This document shows, one piece after another, positions 11,683-22,400 of a DNA stretch of 64,000 bases. A program made the position numbers and the translations under genes. The stretch comes from Heterocephalus glaber (lineage: Eukaryota; Chordata; Mammalia; Rodentia; Bathyergidae), in contig NW_004624734.1 in the NCBI RefSeq assembly GCF_000247695.1, positions 7,179,569 through 7,243,568 on the forward strand. The letters are read 5' to 3'. Each line of letters begins with the position of its first letter. The stretch's first letter is position 1. The notes below the pieces were generated by a model. That model was not told where the DNA came from. It made no database searches and saw nothing but the letters and a program-made list of their open reading frames with translations.

Positions 11683-11869
11683 TCTCACTCGGGTTAGAAA
11701 TCTGTCCCAAGAAAATCATGGCAGGCATAGTGGTCTCGTAAAGCATCATCAGGTAGGGTTTGTTTAACTTGAACTTTTGGGGCCTCTCCATGGGCAGTGT
11801 CTCAGAGGCAGAGCCTGCAGCCCCCTCGGTTCCCTTCTCGTTCATCTTCAGCTCAGCCTTGTGCACGGC
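11678..11869 (-). CDS. SERPINA12: SERPINA12 coding exon 4 (hinge, reactive centre, C-terminus)
   Basis: The last exon starts after a CTGCAG acceptor and encodes residues 354-416. It carries VHKAELKMNEKGTEGA, the inhibitory hinge, the Met380-Glu381 scissile bond in TLPMERP and the closing FLGQISNPSEK. The small-residue hinge (GAAGSAS) argues for a protein able to insert its reactive loop, that is, a working inhibitor. An AATAAA hexamer overlaps the stop codon. Confidence 0.95.
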   Translation of the reverse strand, partial: AVHKAELKMNEKGTEGAAGSASETLPMERPQKFKLNKPYLMMLYETTMPAMIFLGQISNPSEK

Positions 11870-14800
11870 CTGCAGGGATGGAGAGTGAGGTCAGTGCCTG
11901 CCTAGCCACTCACGGAGCACTGTGGGCCGGACACAAGGACCAGAGAGGGAGGCAACTAGGCCAGAGTTGCCCAGCATAGCTGTAACCTGGCTAGTGCCAG
12001 CCACCCGGGGCTTCTGGCTCTTATGTTGTCAGCAATGAAGAGGAAGAGGGTGCTGGGGAAGGGCTGGTGCAACAGGGGACATGCAGTGGGGTTTGCTGTT
12101 CATCTAATGAATTTCAAGGAATCATCAAGTGTGACTGCTGCAGAAAAGGTCTACTGAGTCTGAGCTCACCCTGGAGGATGGCTGAGAAGGAGCCAGGTTC
12201 CAGAAGAGCTGTTGAAGGTGACTCGGACCCCAGCACCCCAGGTCCACCCCAACAGTGTCAGCATCTGTGACCAGGCAATGCATGCGCCCCTGTGAGATTC
12301 TGACACATTTCACTCTAGTCTACAAAATCCCAGCGATTCTGCCTTCAGAAAATAGGCCCTGTGCTGGAATCACAATTACCGGCTCACTTCACCGAGGTAA
12401 AGAAAAGATCCACTGAATTCAGTAAAGAGTTGTGGGAAGAGGGCACCGCCACTACACATTTTGGAGAAGTAGCAAAATCAAGGCAGGGAGACTCAAAAGC
12501 TAGAAAATGCTATGACCTGTGTTTCTTCCTTGTATTTTTGCCAAGTTGCGACCCACCCTCCCCGGGGGGCTTGACTCTCCCCCTCCACCCCACTCTGCCG
12601 GTCCCCACCATGATGTCCCCCTCTACTGTTCCACCTCCAGCCCCTAACCCCACCCTGCCCTCTGCTGGCCGATCACCTCACACTATGCTGTGCTTCTAAA
12701 TCTTCTCCCCTTCCAGGCCCCCCTCATCTAAAAGGTCTGCTAGATGTCATATATTACACCCAGGTTAATCTGAATTCAGGATAAGCAACGAATATGCTTG
12801 AGTGTAAATATTTGGCATGTGCTTACCTCAACAAAATTGTTCACTGTTTATCTGAAATCCAAAAGTGACCAAGTCCGCATCTCATATTGCATCTGCCCTG
12901 CCTGCATGGCCCTCTTTTCTTGCCCCAGGAGGTGCTCACCCTTGCTGGAGACCACAGGACCTTTGGGGAACATCTCTTCATCACTGGAACTGCTCTACCA
13001 CTTACTTCTGAGAGGCCCCTGAGGCCTCTGAGAGGAAGTTCTGGGCCTGATCATTGTCCCAGGGCTCGATCAATGTTTGTTGCATTGAATCAACTTCAAA
13101 CTGGCACCAGGAGAGACACAATTCCAGATTTCAAGACTGGACCCAAAAGCTTGGGGGATGAGGGCATGGTTTATGCTTTGCCCGGGATCAACTACCTGCT
13201 CGGGGCGGAGCTGGGCTCTAGCCCAGCCTGTGTGGAGGCAGCATCCTTGCTGGCCTGGCTGCTGCGACAGTGGCTCTGCCCGCTGTGTGAGGCACCCTGC
13301 TTACCTCACCCACTTTCAGGCTGCGGTGAGGAGAGATCCGAGTGAGGTCACCGTGCTCCTCGAAGATCTTGCTGATGCCCAGCTGGGAGAGGGTCTTCTT
13401 CAGGTTGTAGGTACCAGAGATGTGCATTCTGGGCACATGCACATCCACAACCCTGCAGAGTCACAGTGACAAAGGTGAGCCGGATGGTGCCACCGGGCAG
13501 ATGGCGAAGAAGGCCTTTGTCCTCCCAGTGCCAAGGGTCTCAGATCTCCTCTGTCCATGGGATGAGAAGGGGCTTCTCCACCCAGAACCCTGGGACCTGG
13601 TTCCAAAATACCCTGTGCTTTCTGAACTACGTCCCTGCTGCCTAATCAGCCCAAGAGCCCCCATCTAAGTCCCCCTCTGCACCGTACTTGGGACGATGTC
13701 CCCACTGTAGTTTCAGGCAGGCCCAGGCTCTGAACCAACCCTACCCTGCCAGGCCCGAGGGGAGAGGCACGTTGCCAAGCTGAACCGAGCTCAAGTCTGC
13801 TCTGCCTCTGTGAGCCCCAGGGAAGGATTGCTGCCCTTGGGCCATGGACCGGGACAGCAGGACGAAGTCACTCCTGGGGTCCGGGTCTCGCCTCGTCTCT
13901 GCCTTTCCTCCCTAGGGAATCTCCTCAGTCTTGTGATTTGGATTACCTTGGATAGACCCGGCAGCTCCCGGATTTACTTTTCCACTCATTCAGTGATTGA
14001 GCGAGTGTTATTAAGCATCTACTATGGACCAGATGCTGTTCTGGGAGCTCAAGATGAGTCCATGAGCACCACGGGAAAGATCCCTGCCTGTGACCCCTGT
14101 TTCCACAGGGAAGACATATAAGGAAATTGATGCCAGGTCAAGCACATGTGGGCGTGCGCCCACTGCCATAGTATGCAAGGGGGCAGGAGTGCCAGGGAAA
14201 GAAAGGAAACAGAGATAAACTCGTGGGGATCAGGAATGCCGGGAGTCAAGTGAGAGGTTTGGGCACAACACGAAGGGGCAGGGAACCAGGCAAATAGGGC
14301 TTCTTTCCCAGCAGAAAATGGGGAGCCATGTAGGGCCTTGAGCAGAGGAGTCGCATGGTTTTGTTTAGGATAAGGGTCATTCAGTTCGATTTGTTAAGAA
14401 TACACCCTTGGAAGCATGGTGGTACGAACCTGTAATCCTAGCATCCTAGGAGGCTGAGGCAGGAGGATCACAAGTCCTGACACCTTAGTGACTTAGCAAG
14501 ACCCTGCCTCAAAATAAACAGTAAGAAAAGGGACTGGGCAGGTATCTCAGTGTGAAGACCATGGGTTGAATCCCCAGTACTATGGAGAAAGGAAGCGAGG
14601 AAGGAAGGAAGGAAGGAAGGAAGAAAGGAAGGAAAAGAGGAAGAGGAGACACCGGACATCCAGGGAGGTCCTGGTAAACAGAAACAGAGCGGTGGAGTTG
14701 GGGAAGAGCATGGGGCTCAAGAGAGCCATGTGGGAGCCGAGGCACTGGAGGAGATGCTGAGAGCTCTGCCCTGGGCGCTCTCAAAAGGGTCAGTGCAGCA

Positions 14801-17800
14801 GGAAACAGGCTGAGAACTGGGCCTGAGGGGACAGGGACCAGTGGAGGGGACCAGAGCAGGAGATGAGGAGGGAACAACTGCCCTGGAGGAGATGGGGTTC
14901 TGAAGATTGGGGAGGGGCCCCGAGATGGTCCCCTTGGTGACCCCAGTGACAGGAGTGGGTTTAAGACAGGACACAGGCACGGGGGTTGGGGACAGTGCAC
15001 GGGGCAACTGCTTCAGGCCTTCACTTGCAAAGGGGAGCTGTGAACTGGGTGACATTGCTCAGAAAGGTAACGCCATCAGGGCTTCCTTCAGGCCAGCACA
15101 GAGGCACAGGGCTGCGGGCACAGATGGCGGGGGCCTGCCTTGCGTTTCGTGCAGGGAAGCCACCTCTGTGTGCAATGTTATCCCTGGGCCCTGGGCGGCT
15201 GTGTGAGGGGAGAAATGAGAGCCCCTTTACAGCCGATGGGAATGACTCAGTAGAGAGCACTGGCTGAGGGAGAGAAGCAAGGAAAGATACGTAAGGCCAT
15301 ATTCCGAGGTGCAAGAGGGTCAGGACTCTGCACACCAGTAGGACATCACCGCTAGCCCTTTCCAAGTGGGAGGGCAGACCGTGCAGGCGGCTGTTGGAGG
15401 ATGGAAATGTGTGTCCAGTCCACAGAAACAGGGAACGGGGCGTCTGGGCTGGGAGCGGAGCCCCCAAACTTATCATCTGGCGAAAGGCTTTCAAAGCTGC
15501 AGCAACCTCTTGCCTCCTAAAGGGTGGGGTCGGTCAGGGCTCAATTTCCTCTCGGAGAAACTGGGCTTTGCCCTGGGGAATCAGAGCAGCAGGCTGAGTT
15601 AGACAAAGCTGAATCGGTGTCTGCCTGATGTCCGAGGAAGTGCCTGGGAGGCAGGCGTGTTTACGGAGAGAGGACCCCTGCTGTCCCTGGTCCTCCGGGG
15701 GAAGTCCGGGAATAGTCTGGAGTATGGGGCCGAGTCTCATTGGTGCGCATGCTCTGTAGGGTGAGGCTGCTATAATCTAGTAGGGGGCCAGCATCACTAT
15801 GGCCACATCATAGACAAGAAACCTAGTCTCGGCTGCGGTTGGACCCCATCTCTCCTCCCATTACAGGGGCCAGATTTGCCTTCCCTGCAGCAGGAGAGGT
15901 GGAGGCTCGAGTGGAGCTTGGAGTGCAGCAGCTCTCCTGGGACGCCTTGCCATTTAGCCCCACCTCGCCTGGAAGGGGACCTGGTGGAAAGGGAGTTCTT
16001 TCCCTTTGTAGGATTCCTTTCAGCAAACTCTGCTGGCAGGGTGTGCACTGTGGCTCCTTCCAGGGCACGTTCCAGGAGGAAGAAGCAGGCTCGGTTCAGT
16101 CATAGCTGGGGAACCCAGCTTGGTCCCAGCACCGTCTCTGCCTGATTGGTGGCAGCAAGTCCTGCATGGCTGAGGTCCTGGGTTAACGCTTTCATTGAGA
16201 TGATGGAGGATGGCGGAGGGCCAAGGTGGAAGACAGACCTCGGAGAGCAGCGAGGGGAATCCTCATCTTGTTCCTACCGAGTAGACCTGCCCTCTCCTCC
16301 TCTTCCTCTTGGTCTCTGACTACCATCAACCCTGCCCTAGGCCAGCCACACACGACTGCCGTCCACTCCTCAGGATTTAACTCTAACACCAACCTTTCCC
16401 TGCCAAGAAAATCTGCAGCAGGGAAGTACCAGAGAGCAATTCTGTGGGCTTTTCCAAGAAAAATAATTAATCTATTTGGTCCTTCACTTGTTATTAGTAT
16501 AAGATACTTGGGACATGCTTCCTGGATTGGTTGTGACACCACAGTTGAAAACGTCATTCTCTTCACAATGAACAGCTCACAGCTCCCTTTAATACCCCAA
16601 GCCCCCTTTGCCTAGGATTCCGTCACTCCTCTCCCTTCTGTACAGCCTCAAAGTCTTACTTGGCTCCAGCACTACGTTCTCCAGGAAGCCCGCTCTGACC
16701 TCTTCCCTCTACCGAGACACCATGATTCTAACGCAACTCCCTGGAGGAGAACAGTTTCACTGTTCACTTGATTCCCAGTCTACCTCCTGCTGTAACCGTA
16801 GCTCATCATGGAGCCCAGAGGGCTTGGGCGTGTGGTACAACCAGCAGAAATCCAGCATGGAAGAAGTAAAGAGAGTGGGAGGGAAGAGCAGTAGCAAGAA
16901 GCACGTTTACCAGGCACCCTTTTTACCTTTTCACCAGTATTTTTTTCCATCTGCCAAAAACATCTGCCTTCAAGTTCTCCTGCAGGTTTCTCATCTTGCC
17001 CTTATCGGGCAGAATGAAGGTGGCCACGAGGTTTCCCTGGTAGGGTATCTCCAGGACGGTGCAAGAGAGCTGCTTGTCATAACCCATGTCATACAGGCCT
17101 CCTCGGAACATCATGGGCACCTTCACTGATCTGTTTCTGCTCACGAAGAAATCTTCCTCTTTTGTCTCTTTTGGATCAAACTCACGTTGCCACCTGGCTT
17201 AGGATTGAAGAAGGACAAAAATGACATATGAGTGTCCAGATGATAAGAAGGCGACTGGATTCAACTTTCACTGGTCTCTGATCACACAGATTTAGAGTAA
17301 GGGGCTTGGCTATTTGGGGATATCACAGAAAGACTCCAGGAGTCCCTGCCCTCCTTCCATGCCCTGAAGATTTTTGGCAAGGTGGGCTCTGGCCCAGTGG
17401 TAAGCTCTGAATGGAACCAGGATTAAGGCTGCCCCCTGCCCTAAGCCCAGGTGCCTCTGAGGCTGAGAATGTCTGCAGCTCGTGTCCCAACAGAGAGGAC
17501 TGGATTGCGACCAGTGGGTCTCTCTGAGTGCAAATGCTTCATTCTATTTTAAGTCAACCCTAAAGGAGCCACCATCATGTGCCCTCAGGAGTGCTGCACC
17601 GCAGTGGACACTCAAAGCTGGGCATTTGGACCTCTCCTTCTTGATCCTGAGGACACATTGTCTCCATTGCACATAAACTCACCTCTGTATCTTCAAACCT
17701 GCTACCCTCAGAGGCCCCAGTATAGGTTCCTGAGGGTCAACACCCTGAGTTCCAATTAGGGCTTCACTGTTTGTTCTAAAAGGGGACCTTGGACATCTGT

Positions 17801-19440
17801 CTCAATTTCCCTGGACTTCAGTGTCCCTAATTCATAGAAAGGGGATATTGATAGGTGCCTTCTAGGGCTGTTTTGGGACTTGGTGAAACAAGGTCTGACT
17901 GTCCAGTGAGTATACAGCAAGGATTGAGAGGATGCTTGTCATCATCAGCATCTTTATTGTCACTGTTGTTCGGATGCCATCTAGGGACAAAGGGGCTTTG
18001 AGAAATCCAGAATTCTTCTTCCCTCCTCTCTGGTTTAGGCAGACTGTGATTTAAGACTGCTGTCACCATTTCTTTTTCCCTAAATAGCCATCCATCTCTC
18101 TGTGGAATTTGGGAGACCCAACCTTCCGTATTTAGGACCAGGAGTGATCTTGTTGTGGGCTTCTGATTTTCACCTGTTTGGGGCCAATCTGTGTGTGTGT
18201 GTGTGTGTGTGTGTGGTATATGAGTGGTTGTAGGGAAGGGATTAAGCTTGAATTTGAGAACATTTTTAATCTTCTTTTTCAGCTTTTCTCTTAAACCTGG
18301 GAAATCTACAAAGTCTAATATGGGGACAAAGCCACCTACCAAAATGACCACCAGTATCAATACAATCCTCATCCCGGGAGTGTACTTGATGTAGTGCAAA
18401 GTGCACGGCCCTAGGGACAAGAGAAGTGGATTCCAGTCCTGGCTGTCCTTGACTGGCTTTGCAACTTGGAATAAGTAACTAATCTCTCGCTGCATCTCTC
18501 TTTTCTGAGCTAAGAAATGGAGACAAGAATGTCAGTCTAACCTCTACAGCCAATGTTGTCAGGATACTCAGTAATACTGCAAATGTACATGTGGAGAATA
18601 ACTTAGACTTCATAAAGCTCATTTCGCAATCATTTCCACACTGAACCCCAAAGGCTGTGCATCATAGTATTCACAGGGACGTGGGGCTGAGAGGTTAGCT
18701 GCATGGGAATCCAAGCTCACAAAACAAGTACGTGGCTGATTTTTAATCCAAGTCTATTGGGCACCCCTAAGTCCTCCACACTAACATGCCCAAGCCTTAC
18801 CTCGAAAGTAAATGTAGTTTGTAAGAAGCATCACAGTGCCAGGGTCTATATTCCTGATCAGGTTGTTGATTCTCCCATGGGTTTCCTCACTGACATAGTC
18901 ATTGATCTGTTTCTGGGTGTTTTCTAGGTCCTGGAAGTTGGCAGGGAGAGTTTCTGCATTGTACATGCTCTTGGCCACTCTCAGAAACTTCTGCTGTGGC
19001 TGCAGCTTCTGGTCCATGAACAGGGTGTTGCCAAAATGCAGCTTGACATCCTCCTTGTCCTGGTTCAGCTCGCGGAGGAGGTGGTGGAAGGCCTGGTGCA
19101 GCTCCCTCTCCGGCATCCCCTTGAAGTTGAAGCCCTGCTTGATCTCGGTCAACGTTGAGTCCTGGGCCCCCAGACACAGCAGAGAGAAGCCGGTGGAGAT
19201 GCTCAGGGGTGAGAAGAAGACATTCTTGCTGGGGCTGTTGAGGGCCAGCTTCCTGAGCAGCCTGAAGCCAAAGTCCATGTTGCGCCTGGCCAGTTCCTGG
19301 GCATTCTTCTCTTCCTTCCACCCTCGAGGGTGGGTGTTAGATGCTGAGACTGGCTGAGGGACACTGGACTCCTGTTGCTCTTCTGCGGCGAGGAGGCCAG
19401 CCAGGAGCAGGCCCAGGCTCAGGCCCAGAGTGAGGTTCAT
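11678..19440 (-). CDS. SERPINA12: SERPINA12 (vaspin), complete coding region in four exons
   Basis: Seen: four minus-strand coding exons, 19440-18801, 17197-16927, 13452-13305 and 11869-11678, all with GT/AG borders and phases 1, 2 and 0. They join to 1251 nt, 416 residues plus TAA; human vaspin is 414. The N-terminus (MNLTLGLSLGLLLAGLLAAE) is a signal peptide. Serpin-core motifs follow in order: FFSPLSIS (about 75-82), NDYVSEETHGRINNLI (180-195), VKVPMM, the hinge GTEGAAGSA (366-374) and the C-terminal FLGQISNP. The reactive-centre bond by alignment to human is Met380-Glu381, the Met-Glu pair used by vaspin. Known: vaspin is a secreted adipokine serpin that inhibits kallikrein 7. Inferred: an intact, inhibitory orthologue. 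The 5' untranslated exon(s) were not located. Identity is very likely, because vaspin-specific stretches such as CLGAQDST and KIFEEHGDL are retained. Confidence 0.96.
11870..13304 (-). other. SERPINA12 intron 3
   Basis: The intron separates coding exons 3 and 4. I see no recognisable repeat family and no further exon. A C-rich stretch at about 12,545-12,670 is low-complexity. Confidence 0.85.
13305..13452 (-). CDS. SERPINA12: SERPINA12 coding exon 3
   Basis: This 148-nt exon has the usual length for this serpin exon, with a CTGCAG acceptor and a GTAAGC donor. It completes codon 304 and encodes residues 305-353, including the serpin stretch ISGTYNLKKTLSQLGISKIF and the vaspin-typical EEHGDLTRISPHRSLKVGE. 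It ends in phase 0. Confidence 0.95.
14390..14587 (+). mobile_element. B1-ID dimeric SINE in SERPINA12 intron 2
   Basis: The B1 half (GTGGTACGAACCTGTAATCC, GGAGGCTGAGGCAGGAGGAT) is joined to an ID half (GGCAGGTATCTCAGTGTGAA, GGGTTGAATCCCCAGTACT). The GGAA repeat grew out of its tail. Confidence 0.82.
14588..14645 (+). repeat. (GGAA)n microsatellite
   Basis: GGAAGGAAGGAAGGAAGGAA flanked by AAGAAAGG and GAGGAAGA variants; it lies at the tail of the B1-ID SINE. Confidence 0.9.
16927..17197 (-). CDS. SERPINA12: SERPINA12 coding exon 2
   Basis: This 271-nt exon has the canonical clade A length, an acceptor ending CTAAG and a GTAAAA donor. It encodes residues 214-303 and two bases of 304, from ARWQREFDP to RWKKILVKR. 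The conserved serpin stretch VKVPMMFRGG and the beta-sheet strand LSCTVLEIPYQ are visible. The reading frame is open throughout and joins cleanly to its neighbours. Confidence 0.95.
17198..18800 (-). other. SERPINA12 intron 1 of the coding part
   Basis: The intron lies between coding exons 1 and 2. It holds a (TG)n microsatellite at 18,190-18,215. A 222-residue open frame on the minus strand (18,495-17,827) crosses that microsatellite and has no recognisable domain, so it is treated as chance. Confidence 0.85.
18190..18215 (+). repeat. (TG)n microsatellite in SERPINA12 intron 1
   Basis: Thirteen TG units without interruption. Confidence 0.92.
18801..19440 (-). CDS. SERPINA12: SERPINA12 coding exon 1
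   Basis: The exon runs from the ATG at 19440-19438 to a GTAAGG donor at 18800. It encodes residues 1-213 plus the first base of codon 214 (phase 1). It holds the signal peptide, helices A-F and the start of the central beta-sheet. The start was chosen because it directly precedes the signal peptide and matches the human MNPTLG start. A likely acceptor (CAACAG) at 19459-19458 leaves about 17 nt of 5' UTR in this exon. No stop or frameshift is present. Confidence 0.95.
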
Positions 19441-19457
19441 GGTCCTCAGAAGGGGTC

Positions 19458-22400
19458 CTGTTGAGTAGTAGACCTGAGGTTAGCAGGAAAATCACCAAAG
19501 AGCTCCCTTGTTTCTGTCTTGTTCCCAAAGCAGGCCAGGTGAAAGGAGGAACACAGGGACTAGCACGGGACACGGAGTGGCGTCTTACCACTCATGCTTT
19601 AGGGTCATCCCAGGGACTAGAGGTGATTTTCCTCGAGTCCTAAGTGAGAACCTGAGCGATGAAGACAGCGCCTATTGTTGCCCCTCCTCCCCCACCTTAC
19701 GGTAGCAGTCACTCGGTTCCCTTGAGGAACTTGTGTTCCCTACCTCACTGTAGCCTTCTACAGCCTGGGCCTGAGGCCCAGAACATGCCTCTCTCACTCT
19801 CCAACCCTTTGCCAGGTGGATGGGTTAAAGAATGAGAGCGTGACTGAAATCAGGTCCATCTGTGTCTTCCTGGAGAAACCAAACTCTTCCTAACTTTGGG
19901 GTCATTGGCTTCATGATGTAATCTGGAAGGAGAACGTGGCCGTGACTTTCACAGGTGGACGGAGGGAAGAGAGACAGGGCTGCCAAGAGAGAAGTGGGCA
20001 GCCACATCTGAGGGCATTTTTGGAGTCCTGGATGGACCTCTTCCTGATGCCCACTTACCTCCATTTCCCCAAGTTTGAGGGCTCAATAGATTTCCAATTT
20101 AGGCTTGGCTGGTTTGAGTTGGATTGTTTTTCCAATTTTAGTATATATGCTGCTGAAGCAAGCAGGGATTTTTTTCCCCTAGAGCCAAAAGAATTCTGAC
20201 TAATTTACAGAAAGAAAGCTCTCTGTGTGAGATCACATGCCCCGAGAGCAGTGAATAGGGCAGGGGATGTAGCTCAGTGGTTCCACCGCCTGCCCCGCAA
20301 GCACAAGGACCCGAGTTCGATCCCCAAGAGCCCGCCCCTGAGAGCAGTGTGTATCCTGTCGAGGTTAACTCCAGTTTCTGGTAAAGCGCCTGCCCCATGC
20401 TCTTTCCAGGGAAGGGAACAGTCAAGCAGAGGAAAAGCCAAGCCTGCCTGTTCCGCAAGTGCTGCTCCTTTCACCAACCTCTCCGCTCTGATATCACCCA
20501 AGGCCACTATGAGCTTTTAGAGGACAAATATTTTGTTTTCCTTTTTCCTCTAATCTCCAGGCTTAGGGCTTCAGAGACCTGCCAACAGCACAGTATATCT
20601 AAAAAGTTTGTCAATTTCTCTAATTAAAAATACTATGTTCAATGATTTTTATAATAATTTATATGTAAAATAAAGGCAGGCCTCTTTGCTTGGTCCCCTG
20701 GTGTATCAACTATGCCTTTACATGTCCGAGTCCACGGAGCATGGAGGCTATCCCTGGCCATTTAGACTGGGCTTGAAGGGGCATAGTTTTCAAGGGACTC
20801 GGGCGCATGTTGTCTGTTTAGGGTTGTTTTAGGAGGAGGCTCTGGGGAAGCGATCCCAAGGATTGGACTCTGGAGAGCTGGCCTTTTAGATGGCATGTGA
20901 CATTTGGTGACGGTGACCTGCCCCCAGGATGAAGACATGGCACATAACTTCCTGGAACCATTCACTCTATCAGTGGAAGAAAACCTTCTGGGTCAGGAAG
21001 GGTGGCTGGGAACTCGGAGCAGCCAACCACACTATCCCACGGGAATGCATAGGCCCCACTGCAGCAGAGCCCTAGTGTATACACCCAGCGGGCTCTTTCC
21101 GGCTGACCAGTTGGGTGCAAGAAAGATCCCTAAGATGAGGCGTGTGCCTGGGAGCCTCCAGCCCTGGCTCTTCCTGGACTGTGATGACACCCTTCATCAC
21201 AGCAGACATGGTCTTTAAGGAGCTGGCTGTATGGTACTGACAATTCTGGCAGATACTGCTAGATTTTTTAAATTATCCACTCCTCCCTCAGGCAGCCTAT
21301 GAGCCTCAGGGAGCGGACCTCTGGTCCCAGGTCCCCAAGAGAGGACCTGATTGGTGCAGGATAATCTTGCTAATCTTGCTCCTGCTGATGATTGGTTAGG
21401 AAACAGACACAATCCACTCAAGGTGAGTTCAGGGAGGGGCATATGATGTAAGTGGTCCAGCCAGGGTGAACTTCAGACCTGTTGGCATGTTGGGTGCTGC
21501 TCTCTCAGTTCCCTGGATTCCAGGGGCAGGAGAGTATGGCAGGCAAACTAGTGCTCCATGCTGCCCCACAAGGGAAGTGAAGATAAAGCCAGAGCACCGA
21601 GGACACATCCCAGGGCTTTGTGGAGAGCCGTGCTCCCTCCACCTTTGCATGGATGTCAGGTTACCTGGGCAGGTACTTAAAGCCAAAAGCATCCTGAGAA
21701 ACAGGAATTTTTTTTAAGTGCCAGTACTGTGGAGTAGTCAGGAGCTCTGCTCTCTGGCCTTGTGCCTTCATAGCAGTGTGGCATCCTAGAAACTACTGCC
21801 CTGTCCGGAACCCAGGGTTCTCAAAGCACCTTCCACTCCCAGGACTACGTTTGGTAAAAATTAGAAGAACTGGTGATGAACAAGGGCTCTGTGGGCTACC
21901 TGAAAACCGAGGAACTAGGAGAATCTTTTAGGATGCTTCTAATAAACAAAAGTGAACAGAACACGCACAGGAGCCAATCCCAGGCGCTCTCAGGTAGGAC
22001 AGTCGACAGAGGCTGCCTAGATTCAAGGGCAGAGCTTTGCTGCTCTGAGTGGATTTGCACCATGGTGGATGCACAGCTGAGGGAGCTGAGGAGCCTGGTC
22101 AGAAGGATGTGGCAGCCACGGAGCTGAGAAGCCAGGAGCAACCTGACAGAAGTCGTACCAGTGACTCAGGGCAGGCTACGCCCTCCCAGCATGGGGTGAC
22201 TGCTGGGCTCCGCCTCAAAGACACTGCCTGGGGCATCCTGGGCTCTCACAGCTTGGTGGCAAAGGTCCCTTGCTGACCCTTAGAAGTGTTCTGAAGTGAG
22301 GAATGACACTTCGGTGCTAGTTAGACAGCACAAGGCAAGTCCCTTGGTCCTTCAGACACCAGCATCTTCATCCATTAAATTTAAGGTGAGGATTCATTTT

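Larger units (their letters stand above)
13453..16926 (-). other. SERPINA12 intron 2
   Basis: The largest intron of the gene. It contains a B1-ID dimer SINE at about 14,400-14,585, the adjacent (GGAA)n tract, and an old interspersed repeat with a short CATT-type core near 13,983-14,070. Long open frames within it overlap each other and show no family resemblance. Confidence 0.85.

Noticed and set aside
17827..18495. 222-codon open frame on the minus strand
   Set aside because: It lies wholly in a SERPINA12 intron and spans the TG microsatellite, which translates as a His-Thr run.
18899..19357. Open frames of 140-151 codons overlapping SERPINA12 exon 1
   Set aside because: Alternative-frame and antisense shadows of the real exon.
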